From the NCBI GenBank assembly GCA_038214295.1, contig JBBQSA010000051.1:1-23486 (forward strand): a stretch of 23,486 nucleotides of DNA, in the 5' to 3' direction. Position numbers and translations under genes: made by a program. The notes under the pieces are model-generated. The model saw only the letters and a list, made by a program, of their open reading frames with translations, was not told the DNA's origin and did no database searches. Shown here one piece after another: positions 16,397 to 23,486 of the stretch; the stretch's first letter is position 1, and the number at the start of each line of letters is the position of its first letter. The stretch is from SHZI01 sp038214295. Lineage in GTDB: Bacteria > Pseudomonadota > Gammaproteobacteria > Steroidobacterales > GCA-2729495.

Positions 16397-17778
16397 CCAC
16401 GCAACTCGACGATCCAGGATCGGGCTTGCAAAGGCTGCACCGCGCAGCCGCGATTGCCTCGGTGCTGGCTGCCATGGTGCTTGTGGTGCTGGACGCCGCC
16501 ATTGCCAACGTGGCACTGCCTTCTATCGCTCGATCGCTGCAGGTGACGCCAGCTATGTCGATCTGGATCATCACCGCCTACCAATCGGCCCTGGTTATGG
16601 CGCTGCTGCCCTGTGCCGCGCTCGGTGAAAGCTTCGGCTACCGCAGGGTTTTCACGGTTGGCGTTGCGTTGTTTGTCGGCGCGTCCGTGCTGTGCGCGTT
16701 GTCACCGTCCCTGCTATGGCTCATCGCCGCGCGCTTTCTCCAGGGGCTCGGGGGAGCCGCCGTCATGGCACTTGGTGTCGCGTTGCTGCGCACTGTCGTC
16801 CCACATCGCCGTCTCGGCGCCGCCATCGGCTGGAACGCACTCGCGGTTGCGCTGTCATCTGCGGCCGGCCCGGCAATTGGTGCGGCAATTTTGTCGGGGG
16901 CGAGCTGGCCGTGGCTTTTCGCCGTCAACCTCCCTTTGGGCGTATTGGTACTGTTCGCGAGCCGCGCACTACCAAATATCCATGGCACGGCGCGCCGGCT
17001 GGACATGCTGAGTGTCACCCTTAATGTCAGCGCCTTCGCTACCTTTGTCATTGGCGCGGAGATACTTCCCACACGCCCCGCGCTGGCTGTCGCACTGATC
17101 GCCGCGGCAGCCATCGCACTGACGGCATTGGTCCAACGGGAGAGGCCGAAGGAAGCGCCGCTGATCCCGCTTGACCTGCTCAGCGCCAACTCATTCCGCA
17201 TTTCAGTGACTGCATCGGTGCTGTGCTTTACAGGTGTGGCCGCTGGCTTGGTGGCGTTACCTTTCTACCTGCAGCACGGACTCGGGCAGAGCGTCTGGAT
17301 GACAGGGCTCTACATGACGCCCTGGCCACTAACTGTGGCTATCGCGGCGCCGCTTGCGGCCCGGCTCGCGAGTCATGTGTCGACGGCTTGGCTCTGCGCA
17401 GCGGGTGGTGTTTGCCTCGCCTTCGGGCTCGCGGCTGCCGCTATGTGGCCATTGCAGGAGAGCCTGCCGCCACTCGCACTGCTTACCATGTTGTGTGGCC
17501 TTGGATTCGGGCTATTTCAAGTCCCCAACAACCAGAATATGTTTCTCTCGGCGCCGCAGGGGCGCAGTGGCGCGGCAGGAGGCATGCAGGGTACCGCGCG
17601 GCTGGCGGGCCAAACGGCGGGCGCAATCGTCATGACCTTGCTCTTCACCCTGACATCTGTCGACGCCGCGCCCCGGATCGGTCTCGGAATCGCTGCGGTG
17701 TTGGCATTGGCAGCGGGCCTTGTGAGCGTGCTGCGCGCAGGACCAGACGCGACCCGCCCGAATGACATTCGCCATTAG
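16393..17778 (+). CDS. MFS multidrug efflux transporter, DHA2 (EmrB/QacA) type
   Basis: 461 residues with about 14 hydrophobic segments. Helix 1 has the DHA2 signature 'VVLDAAIANVALPSIARSL' and helix 2 begins 'SIWIITAYQSALVMALLPCAALGESFGYRRVF', which includes MFS motif A. Helix 5 contains the antiporter motif C-like 'AVALSSAAGPAIGAAIL'. These proteins export drugs or metabolites in exchange for protons. ATG 16393 overlaps the cupin stop. Coupling to a cupin enzyme and a divergent LysR suggests joint detoxification or export of one compound sensed by the regulator. No EmrA-type adaptor is adjacent. Confidence 0.9.
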   Translation: MTTQLDDPGSGLQRLHRAAAIASVLAAMVLVVLDAAIANVALPSIARSLQVTPAMSIWIITAYQSALVMALLPCAALGESFGYRRVFTVGVALFVGASVLCALSPSLLWLIAARFLQGLGGAAVMALGVALLRTVVPHRRLGAAIGWNALAVALSSAAGPAIGAAILSGASWPWLFAVNLPLGVLVLFASRALPNIHGTARRLDMLSVTLNVSAFATFVIGAEILPTRPALAVALIAAAAIALTALVQRERPKEAPLIPLDLLSANSFRISVTASVLCFTGVAAGLVALPFYLQHGLGQSVWMTGLYMTPWPLTVAIAAPLAARLASHVSTAWLCAAGGVCLAFGLAAAAMWPLQESLPPLALLTMLCGLGFGLFQVPNNQNMFLSAPQGRSGAAGGMQGTARLAGQTAGAIVMTLLFTLTSVDAAPRIGLGIAAVLALAAGLVSVLRAGPDATRPNDIRH

Positions 17779-17810
17779 TACCGACGATTACGCAGCCCAG
17801 GGAGAATTCG

Positions 17811-17829
17811 CGAGATCCCCGCGGTCTCG
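17811..17829 (+). terminator. Weak hairpin after the efflux gene
   Basis: CGAGATC pairs with GGTCTCG (one G-U pair) around a 5-base loop, 33 bases after the efflux stop. No T-run follows, so intrinsic termination is doubtful; it may only protect the transcript end. Confidence 0.25.
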
Positions 17830-17920
17830 TTGATGATCCGCCGGGAGGCAAGATCCGGGAACTCGTAACCCGTTTTCCGCTATCGTCCACCATCGCAGCT
17901 TGCCGCCGGGGCGCGCCATC

Positions 17921-19297
17921 ATGGTCCAGAATCAGAGCCTGAGTCTTAAGCAGCCGGCGGCCCCGCTGACCGTTGCCACCTACCTCGGCTACGGGGTTGG
18001 CCAGATCGGCGGCCAGATCCTCCGGGATGCCCCGGCCCTGATCCTGCCGATCTACCTGACTACCGTGCTTGGCCTGGAGCCGGCGCTGGCTGGCCTCGCC
18101 ATCATAATCGCCAAGGCCTGGGTCGTGGTCGCGGACCCGATCGCCGGCATTGTCTCGGACCGGTCGGCGAGCCGCTGGGGCCGGCGCCGCCCGTTCATCC
18201 TGGCCGGCGGGCTGCTCGCCGCGCTGTGCTTCGTCCTGCTGTTCTTCGTCCCGGCGCTGTCGTCCCAGTTCGCGCTGTTCCTGTACACCACGGCCATCTA
18301 CCTCGTTCTCAACACCGGCTTCTCGATGTTCTCCGTGCCGTACCTGACCATGGCCTCCGAGATGTCCGACGATCCCCGTGAACGCACCACCCTGATGTCC
18401 TTCCGCAATGCCTGCCTTGCCATCGGGCTGATCCTGGGCGGGGCTCTGGCGCCAAAGATCGTCGCGTGGGTAACGCAGGATCTGGGCGGCACGCCGCGGG
18501 AGGGCTACCAGTGGATGTCCCTGGTGATGGGCGCCGTGATTGCCGGCGCCACGCTGTGGGTGTTCTTCGGCACGGCCCGGGCCCGCTCGACGGTGGCCAG
18601 CGGGACGACAGTGCCGCTGAGGGAGCAGCTCCGCATTGCCTGGGCCAACAAGCCCTTTGTCATCCTGATCACCGCCAACATCGTCCAGTACATCAGCGCC
18701 GGAATTGGCTACGCGGGCGGCTTCTTCTTCTTTGCCTACGCGATGGGCCTGGGAATGGACACGTTTAACGTCATTCCGGTCTGGATCATCATCATCTCCG
18801 TGGCGTCGATCGCTGCCATGCCGTTACTCGTTAAGGCCGCAGCGCGCTTCGGCAAGATGCCGGTCTACAAATGGTGCCTCGTGCTGTACGCGGTCAGCAT
18901 CCAGGCCTACTTCTTCGCCACAGCGGGCTCCATGTGGATCGTCTGGCTGGTCGCGGCGGCCATCGGCGTCTTCAATGGCGGCTTCATACTGATGTCTTTC
19001 TCTGTGCTCACCGACACCGTGGCGTTCGACCGGGAGCAATCAGGCATCAGTCGGGAGGGTGCGCTGTCCGCGGTGTACTCGGCGGTGGACAAGATCGGCA
19101 ATGCCCTGGGCGCCGCGATCTTCCTCGGCTTCCTGTCCCTGATCGGGTTTGTTGAATCCAGTGACGGCAGCCTGCCGCCGCAGTCAGCGGGGGTGCTGCG
19201 CGGGATCTTCTTCGCCTACGTCGTGGCGCCGGCGGTCCTGCACGTGAGCAGCATCCTGCTGCTTAACCGCTACCGGCTGGGGCCGTCCGACGCCTGA
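17921..19297 (+). CDS. GPH-family (MelB-like) sugar:cation symporter
   Basis: 458 residues with about 12 membrane helices. The family is recognised from 'GYGVGQIGGQILRDAPALILPIYLTTVLGLEPALAGLAIIIAKAWVVVADPIAGIVSDRSASRWGRRRPFIL' (the Asp-rich helix II and the D-R-x-x-x-x-G-R-R-R-P-F loop) and 'FSVPYLTMASEMSDDPRERTTLMSFRN'. GPH transporters move glycosides, pentosides or hexuronides with H+ or Na+; which sugar cannot be told. ATG 17921 is the first ATG; an in-frame TTG at 17900 is an alternative. No sugar-catabolic genes are adjacent. Its last 28 bp overlap the opposing membrane-protein gene. Confidence 0.88.
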   Translation: MVQNQSLSLKQPAAPLTVATYLGYGVGQIGGQILRDAPALILPIYLTTVLGLEPALAGLAIIIAKAWVVVADPIAGIVSDRSASRWGRRRPFILAGGLLAALCFVLLFFVPALSSQFALFLYTTAIYLVLNTGFSMFSVPYLTMASEMSDDPRERTTLMSFRNACLAIGLILGGALAPKIVAWVTQDLGGTPREGYQWMSLVMGAVIAGATLWVFFGTARARSTVASGTTVPLREQLRIAWANKPFVILITANIVQYISAGIGYAGGFFFFAYAMGLGMDTFNVIPVWIIIISVASIAAMPLLVKAAARFGKMPVYKWCLVLYAVSIQAYFFATAGSMWIVWLVAAAIGVFNGGFILMSFSVLTDTVAFDREQSGISREGALSAVYSAVDKIGNALGAAIFLGFLSLIGFVESSDGSLPPQSAGVLRGIFFAYVVAPAVLHVSSILLLNRYRLGPSDA

Positions 19298-20046
19298 GAC
19301 CCGGGCCGCAACAGTGCATGCAGCGTTGCAGTCACCGCCAGCGCGGCCGCAAACGCCAGGGCAACACTTGTCCTCGGCAGGAGTAAGGCCAGCACCAGGC
19401 AAAAGGTTCCGACTGACCACATGCCCTGCGCCCATCCCGCCAGGAAGCGCACCGCTGAATCACGCCCGTGGAGGGCGTGGCTGAAGCTCGCGACAATGGA
19501 GGCGACCAGGGGAAAGGTTGCCGCGTAACCCGCGAGTCGCGGGCCAAAGGCGGCGGCGAGCCCGCTGGAGACGAAGGTGAGCAGCACGCCAACCAGGATC
19601 CGGGCCGGCAGTTCCAGCCGGTTGCTGCGCTGGGGCAGCACCGGGCCCGGTGGCGGCCTGACCAGCCAGCGGGCTAACGCCAGACCGGCACTGCCGATCG
19701 TGGCCGCGACGCCGAGTCCGGGTGGCGCCTGAGACACCAATGCGACCGCGGCGACCCACCCGCCGTAGGCCAGGAGCACCGTCCGCCACCAGGGAAGTCG
19801 CGCACTGAGGTGGGCATAGAGAACAGCGAAGAACATTGTCGGGCCTACCCCCTCAAGTGCCGCTTCTGCCGCCAGGCCGCCGAAGGCGTTGCCCTGCTCC
19901 AGCGCCAGGATGAGCAGTATCGGGCCGGCCACGATGGGGAAACCGCCCAGCCAGCCGGCGACGCCAGACCCCCAGCGCCGGGCGGCCAGCGTCACCGCTG
20001 CCAGGAGCAGCGGGACGAGGAGCAGCTTGATGAGCAGGATCAGCAA
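19270..20046 (-). CDS. Polytopic membrane protein of unknown function
   Basis: 258 residues, very hydrophobic, with about eight predicted helices starting at the extreme N-terminus ('LLIKLLLVPLLLAAVTLAARRWG') and no soluble domain. A Gly-rich stretch 'GWLGGFPIVAGPILLILALEQGNAFG' and a second-half counterpart 'AGYAATFPLVASIVASFSHALHG' hint at an internal two-fold repeat, as in small transporters, but I do not recognise the family. The only available start in this frame is TTG at 20046 and it lacks a Shine-Dalgarno, so the true start is uncertain. Convergent with the GPH symporter. Confidence 0.65.
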   Translation of the reverse strand: MLILLIKLLLVPLLLAAVTLAARRWGSGVAGWLGGFPIVAGPILLILALEQGNAFGGLAAEAALEGVGPTMFFAVLYAHLSARLPWWRTVLLAYGGWVAAVALVSQAPPGLGVAATIGSAGLALARWLVRPPPGPVLPQRSNRLELPARILVGVLLTFVSSGLAAAFGPRLAGYAATFPLVASIVASFSHALHGRDSAVRFLAGWAQGMWSVGTFCLVLALLLPRTSVALAFAAALAVTATLHALLRPGSQASDGPSR

Positions 20047-20103
20047 TGAAGGTGCGCGAGAATCCGGGTATAGGAACTTAAAACACTCGCAAGGAAAGCC
20101 GGC

Positions 20104-20130
20104 CTACTCCCACTCGATGGTCAACGGCAC
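20104..20130 (-). other. guaA 3'-end-like attachment site, copy 1
   Basis: On the minus strand the bases read V-P-L-T-I-E-W-E-stop, with a stop codon directly before them, so it is a fragment and not a gene. T-I-E-W-E-stop is the conserved C-terminus of GMP synthetase, and the 3' end of guaA is a known target of tyrosine-integrase islands. Paired ACCGTCA-like repeats lie about 46 bp to the right (20176-20198). A second, similar site is at 22398-22424. Confidence 0.5.
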
Positions 20131-20175
20131 TTACAAGTTGTTACTACGACCGGACCTTTCTTGTTAGTCGCCGAA

Positions 20176-20198
20176 TTCTACCGTCATTTTTACCCTCA
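20176..20198 (+). repeat. Paired ACCGTCA-type direct repeats, copy A
   Basis: TACCGTCA followed at 12-bp period by TACCCTCA (one mismatch), to the right of the first guaA-like site. Same layout as the pairs at 22203-22226 and 22469-22492. Suggestive of integrase arm-type binding sites. Confidence 0.55.
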
Positions 20199-20278
20199 AT
20201 CCTTCAGGGTCCAGGATTATCGCGAGATTCGGGGCGGTCTCACCGGAACGTACCCTGCGAGATCTGTCTAGATCGAAC

Positions 20279-20303
20279 ACTAACGGCATAATCAACTGTT
20301 AGT
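20279..20303. promoter_or_regulatory. Inverted repeat ACTAAC-N13-GTTAGT upstream of creA
   Basis: Perfect 6-bp arms ending 30 bp before the creA start, with CATAAT in the intervening 13 bp that could serve as a -10 element. It could be an operator over the promoter. A 5' hairpin in the mRNA is the alternative. Confidence 0.35.
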
Positions 20304-20333
20304 CGATGCCACTCTTACTCAATGGGAGCCCAC

Positions 20334-20843
20334 ATGGTCACTGTCGCCTCGCCACTCCGCCGCCAGTTCCGTTACATCCGCCTGGCGCTTTGCGCCACAG
20401 CGGTGTGCTGCGCGTTGCCGGCCACCGCTCAACACGTAGGAGAGGTCGATACCGTCTTCAAGCTGATTGGCCCAGACCACAAGATCGTCGTCGATGCGTA
20501 CGACGATCCTGCCGTGCGTGGTGTCACGTGCTACGTCTCGCGGGCCAAAACTGGCGGCATCAAGGGCGGGCTCGGACTGGCCGAAGACAAGTCGGAGGCA
20601 TCGATCACCTGCCGTCAAACCGGCCCCATCAGTTTTCTGAAACCGATTCCGGTACAGGACGAGATGTACAGCGAACGCATTTCGCTGGTCTTCAAGAAGC
20701 TGCGCGTGGTGCGCATGGTGGATGCTCCGCGCAATACGCTGGTGTATCTGACCTATTCGGACCGGGTCATCGAAGGCTCGCCCCAGAACAGCATCACTGC
20801 CGTGGCAGTGGACCGGAGCACACCCATTCCTCTGGCGAAATGA
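20334..20843 (+). CDS. creA: CreA family protein
   Basis: 169 residues from ATG 20334, favoured over ATG 20322 because GGGAG sits five bases upstream of it. An N-terminal signal peptide ('LALCATAVCCALPATAQ') precedes the highly conserved CreA core: 'EVDTVFKLIGPDHKIVVDAYDDPAVRGVTCYVSRAKTGGIKGGLGLAEDKSEASITCRQTGPI' and 'SLVFKKLRVVRMVDAPRNTLVYLTYSDRVIEGSPQNSITAV'. In E. coli creA heads the creABCD operon, but its own function is unknown; the protein is periplasmic. Here creB, creC and creD are absent. It is convergent with yghU, seven bases apart, and the pair lies between two attachment-site-like sequences. Confidence 0.93.
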   Translation: MVTVASPLRRQFRYIRLALCATAVCCALPATAQHVGEVDTVFKLIGPDHKIVVDAYDDPAVRGVTCYVSRAKTGGIKGGLGLAEDKSEASITCRQTGPISFLKPIPVQDEMYSERISLVFKKLRVVRMVDAPRNTLVYLTYSDRVIEGSPQNSITAVAVDRSTPIPLAK

Positions 20844-20850
20844 ACATAAG

Positions 20851-21723
20851 TCACACGCCATCAGGCTCGCCGGCGTGCGCGCGGTCGAAGTCGCTGGCCG
20901 CGTGCCGCTCGCGGAGCTGTTGATCCGCGTCACCCGACACACGGTTCACGCGCCGCCCGCGTTTCACGGCTTTGCGCTCAGCGATGCTGGCCGTCCAGCG
21001 CAAGACGTTGGGATAGGACTGCGCGTCCAGGAATGCGGCTGCGCCGTAGACCTCGTTGCTGACCAAGCCGCCGTACCAGGGCCAGCAGGCGATGTCGGCG
21101 ATGCTGTAGTCATCGCCGGCCAGATACGTGCGCCGGGCCAGACGCTGGTCGAGCACGTCCAGCTGCCGCTTGACCTCCATCGCGTAGCGGTCGATGGCGT
21201 ACTCAATCTTTATGGGTGCGTACACGTAAAAGTGCCCGAATCCGCCTCCCACAAAGGGCCCCGCACCCATCTGCCAAAAGAGCCACGACAGCGCCTCCGT
21301 CCGGGCTGCATGGTCCTGCGGCAGCAGCGCGCCAAACTTGTCAGCCAGGTACAGCAGGATCGCGCCGGACTCGAAGACGCGCACCGGCTCGGGTCCGCTC
21401 CGGTCCAGCAAGGCAGGGATCTTGGAGTTCGGGTTTAGTGCGACAAAGCCGCTGCCGAACTGCTCCCCTTGGCCGATGTCGATGGTATAGGCATCGTACT
21501 CCGCCCCGGCGTGTCCCAGCTCGAGCAACTCCTCGAGCATGATGGTCACCTTCACGCCGTTCGGTGTCGCGAGTGAGTAGAGCTGCAAGGGGTGCTTGCC
21601 GACCGGTAGCTCAGCCTCAACGCGCGCGCCTGCCGTGGGCCGGTTGATGTTGGCGAACATGCCGCCATTACCCGGCTTCCACGTCCACACTGCCGGCGGC
21701 GAATAGGCTGGGGAATCACTCAT
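20851..21723 (-). CDS. yghU: Glutathione-dependent disulfide-bond oxidoreductase YghU
   Basis: 290 residues, the usual YghU length. It aligns along its whole length with E. coli YghU as I know it: 'WTWKPGNGGMFANINRPTAGA', 'LPVGKHPLQLYSLATPNGVKVTIMLEELLELG', 'GFVALNPNSKIPALLDRSG', 'RVFESGAILLYLADKFG', 'GGGFGHFYVYAPIKIEYAIDRYAMEVKRQLDVLD' and 'ERKAVKRGRRVNR'. The N-terminal thioredoxin-fold domain binds glutathione and the C-terminal domain is the helical GST domain. YghU/Nu-class GSTs reduce disulfides and organic peroxides and bind two glutathiones. ATG 21723 has AGGAG seven bases upstream. Single gene, convergent with creA. Confidence 0.95.
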   Translation of the reverse strand: MSDSPAYSPPAVWTWKPGNGGMFANINRPTAGARVEAELPVGKHPLQLYSLATPNGVKVTIMLEELLELGHAGAEYDAYTIDIGQGEQFGSGFVALNPNSKIPALLDRSGPEPVRVFESGAILLYLADKFGALLPQDHAARTEALSWLFWQMGAGPFVGGGFGHFYVYAPIKIEYAIDRYAMEVKRQLDVLDQRLARRTYLAGDDYSIADIACWPWYGGLVSNEVYGAAAFLDAQSYPNVLRWTASIAERKAVKRGRRVNRVSGDADQQLRERHAASDFDRAHAGEPDGV

Positions 21724-22202
21724 TCTTGCTCTCCTGTTCCAGTCGGGGGCGCACGCTTACCCGTAAGTAAGAATACGATGAGTCCCATCGCAATTCTCGA
21801 TGCCGAACATCGGCTTCAGCCGAGAGCTAAAAATGTGGGGACCGCCCGGCGCTGAGCGAGCGCGGTTACCCAGCGTATTGACCCGCTGCACACCCGGGGC
21901 CGGATGACTGGCTAGTCGCGCACGCCGCCATGCGCTGCTGCTGGTGTCGGGACGACCCGCTGCCGGGCTGGGCAGGCGGGATCGACACTGCGCGCTGGAA
22001 GAAGCTGCAGCGTTCCGCGATCCTGGTGTTGGCTATTGCCGTTGCCCACGGCATCGTCTTTCAGGTGATCGAGGGTAATCCCCCCGGAAATTTTCTGAAG
22101 CCAGAAGTGGAATTTTCTCGTCATCTGAGTCGAGGAGATTTCCGTGAAGAAATCGCGATTTACCGACTGCCAGATCATTGGCATCTTCTGGCCACAGCTC
22201 CG

Positions 22203-22226
22203 TTTTTACCGTCAGATTTACCGTCA
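22203..22226 (+). repeat. Paired ACCGTCA direct repeats, copy B
   Basis: Two TTTACCGTCA units at a 12-bp period. Nearly identical to the pair at 22469-22492, but with no guaA-like core directly to its left. Confidence 0.7.
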
Positions 22227-22397
22227 ACTTGAGGGGGATGTCTGCGCGCACCTCAGTGTGAGGAAATCCCACAATCAAGCGAGGATTCATTGACTTAAGG
22301 CTGAGCAGTCGTCTTGTTTACTAGAGAAAGTCTATAGTTAACAATACATTATACCTTATTGATTTATAGAACGTTTTTATAACATCAATTGTGGCCG

Positions 22398-22424
22398 TTA
22401 TTCCCACTCAATCATCAACGGCGC
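22398..22424 (-). other. guaA 3'-end-like attachment site, copy 2
   Basis: On the minus strand it reads A-P-L-M-I-E-W-E-stop. It matches copy 1 in 21 of 27 bases, and weaker similarity continues for about 27 more bases to the right. Paired ACCGTCA repeats follow about 45 bp to the right, as at copy 1. The frame stays open only to about 22470, so guaA itself is not here. Confidence 0.5.
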
Positions 22425-22468
22425 TTCTACGTCGTTGTCCCGTATAGACCTTGTTTCAGCGAGTAGCA

Positions 22469-22492
22469 TTTATACCGTCAGATCTACCGTCA
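22469..22492 (+). repeat. Paired ACCGTCA direct repeats, copy C
   Basis: TATACCGTCA and TCTACCGTCA at a 12-bp period, about 45 bp to the right of the second guaA-like site. Confidence 0.7.
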
Positions 22493-22524
22493 TTTGCATC
22501 TGATACCCAAAATTCGCATTCAGC

Positions 22525-22661
22525 ATCTATCGGCACGTATCGCAGACTATCGACAGCCCGATGTACGTAACCCTTCAGGATCGGTCGGGATCTATCGGTA
22601 CCTATCGCCGGCGACGTTTTCCTCGTCCTATAACCATTGAGTATCTATCTCTACCTATTGG
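22525..22661 (+). repeat. Three imperfect 19-bp direct repeats (ATCTATCGGTACCTATCGC type)
   Basis: Copies start at 22525, 22590 and 22643. The first two differ at two bases; the third keeps ATCTATC and ACCTAT but diverges elsewhere. Spacing is 65 then 53 bp, with no constant-length spacer set as in CRISPR. They lie just to the right of the second attachment-like site and may be protein-binding sites of the former element. Confidence 0.6.
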
Positions 22662-22970
22662 CAGTAAATAACTTTGATCTCAACCTCGCCATCCGAGCGT
22701 AGCAAGGCCTTTGAAATCGCCGAGAAGGCGCCTGCAAGCGTCCTCAACACTTGTGGTAGCGGCAATTGCACCGTGACGCTGCGTGCGCCGGTGAGAAGAT
22801 GACGTTTTATCCACCGGTGAACCGCAGTTGCGCCATCGCTCGGAGGAGTCACCGCTGCCAGGTCTATAGAAACTTCAAACCAGCTTTTTCTCCATGCGCC
22901 CCGGTATCGCGCGGCCGAGAATCGATTGATTTGCGCGGTGTTTCGTGGACGTCCGCCGAGAGATACAATA

Positions 22971-22991
22971 AGCACTTAATATCAAAGTGCT
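22971..22991. promoter_or_regulatory. Inverted repeat AGCACTT-N7-AAGTGCT
   Basis: Perfect 7-bp arms around an AT-rich 7-bp centre, about 144 bp upstream of the last gene. The right arm also takes part in a second short inverted repeat (CAAAG-TG-CTTTG). Candidate operator; no T-run to suggest a terminator. Confidence 0.35.
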
Positions 22992-23134
22992 TTGTGAACT
23001 AGCCGGCTCTTCACCCACAAATTAACCATCAATGAACGGCAGGCCAAGGAGCACTTCGCGGTGACGCGCCCCCTTGAGGACGAGCCCCTGCTGTTGCCAC
23101 ACCTCGAAGCTGTTGCCGACAAAGAAGGGCAGAT

Positions 23135-23486
23135 ATGCCGGATGATGAAACAAACATGACCGGCCCCGTGCAGGCTGAGGTTGGGACTGAGTCTATGCGT
23201 CGGGGTGCGGAAGAACTTCTGCGCATCAACAGACAGCTGGAAGACCTTGCCGCGACGAAGACCGAATTCCACGACAATGTTTTCAACAACATCGCTGTGC
23301 CGCAGACAGTTTTGGGGCGCTACGCTTATGCAGCCGCCGTTTTTGCTGTTGCCTTTGCGCTCCGCTGGCTCTTTCTTCCCGATGAAGCCGGGGCGTTCAT
23401 TTTGTTCTATCCCGCAGTCGTCATCGCCACCTTCCTGTGCGGAACCGGGGCGGGTCTTCTGGTGACAGCGTTAAGCCTTCTTGCCG
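23135..23486 (+). CDS. DUF4118-like membrane protein, probable sensor kinase (3' truncated)
   Basis: Only the first 117 residues are in the window. ATG 23135 has AAGG seven bases upstream; ATG 23156 and ATG 23195 are in-frame alternatives. A charged, helical N-terminal part ('MRRGAEELLRINRQLEDLAATKTEFHDNVFNN') precedes membrane helices: 'YAYAAAVFAVAFALRWLFLP', 'AFILFYPAVVIATFLCG' and 'GAGLLVTALSLLA'. The second and third match the DUF4118 pattern found at the start of KdpD-type and many PAS-containing histidine kinases. The kinase part would lie beyond the window, so this assignment rests on the membrane motif alone. Confidence 0.65.
   Translation, partial: MPDDETNMTGPVQAEVGTESMRRGAEELLRINRQLEDLAATKTEFHDNVFNNIAVPQTVLGRYAYAAAVFAVAFALRWLFLPDEAGAFILFYPAVVIATFLCGTGAGLLVTALSLLA

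Larger units (their letters stand above)
21724..23134. other. 1.4-kb stretch without a convincing gene
   Basis: Short frames exist on both strands (for example 21930-22232 plus, 22033-22290 minus, 22655-22975 minus), but none has a recognisable family, a good ribosome site or neighbouring support. The stretch holds two ACCGTCA repeat pairs, the second guaA-like site, three CTATC-type repeats, an inverted repeat at 22971-22991 and a markedly AT-rich segment at about 22300-22400 unlike the rest of the window. It looks like eroded mobile-element ends. A short open frame ending at 23158 (from GTG 23061, 32 residues) just before the last gene is too small to judge. Confidence 0.5.

Noticed and set aside
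21930..22232. Plus-strand frame of 100 codons with a hydrophobic segment
   Set aside because: Its C-terminus is made of the ACCGTCA repeat pair and it has no ribosome site or family match; likely chance.
22398..22470. A functional small gene or the true guaA end
   Set aside because: The open frame is only about 24 codons with a stop just upstream, and the related copy at 20104 has a stop directly before the conserved part; better read as attachment-site remnants.
22525..22661. CRISPR array
   Set aside because: Only three imperfect units with unequal spacing and no cas genes nearby.
22655..22975. Minus-strand frame of 106 codons starting at GTG
   Set aside because: No Shine-Dalgarno, no recognisable domain, and it starts in the inverted repeat at 22971-22991; insufficient to call.

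Overview
The window is 23.5 kb of GC-rich DNA with tightly packed genes, many GTG/TTG starts and 4-bp start/stop overlaps. CreA, YghU, a PEP-CTERM-type exported protein and GMP-synthetase-type integration-site sequences all suggest an environmental proteobacterium, most likely a gammaproteobacterium. No rRNA, tRNA, CRISPR array or transposase gene was seen.

Region 1 (1-2336) holds the 3' part of a TolB/PD40-type beta-propeller protein. It is translationally coupled to an exported serine hydrolase of the beta-lactamase / 6-aminohexanoate-dimer hydrolase type.

Region 2 (about 2494-13138) is the most unusual part. It is a compact seven-gene locus with three different ATP-grasp ligases: a cyanophycin-synthetase-like protein whose Mur-ligase P-loop is degenerate, a seven-helix membrane domain fused to a D-Ala-D-Ala-ligase-like ATP-grasp, and a YheC/D-type ATP-grasp. 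With them are a P-loop DUF1611/BioD-like protein, an alpha/beta hydrolase, a protein joining a catalytically dead copy of that hydrolase to an HlyD-type periplasmic adaptor, and a third, secreted alpha/beta hydrolase. Four of these form one minus-strand operon (DUF1611-like, hydrolase, pseudohydrolase-HlyD, 7TM-ATP-grasp). The locus reads as a non-ribosomal system that makes, moves across the inner membrane and trims an amide- or ester-linked product. The product cannot be told from sequence.

Region 3 (13191-20046) is ordinary accessory metabolism and transport. It has a frameshifted PEP-CTERM gene, a Rieske oxygenase, a LysR regulator divergent from a cupin-plus-DHA2-efflux pair with a palindromic operator between them, a GPH/MelB-type symporter and a polytopic membrane protein.

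Region 4 (20047-23486) holds creA and yghU between two short sequences resembling the conserved 3' end of guaA (GMP synthetase). Each is followed by paired ACCGTCA repeats, the layout expected of attachment sites left by guaA-targeting integrative elements. About 1.4 kb without a convincing gene follows yghU. The window ends in the first part of a DUF4118-like membrane protein, probably a sensor kinase.
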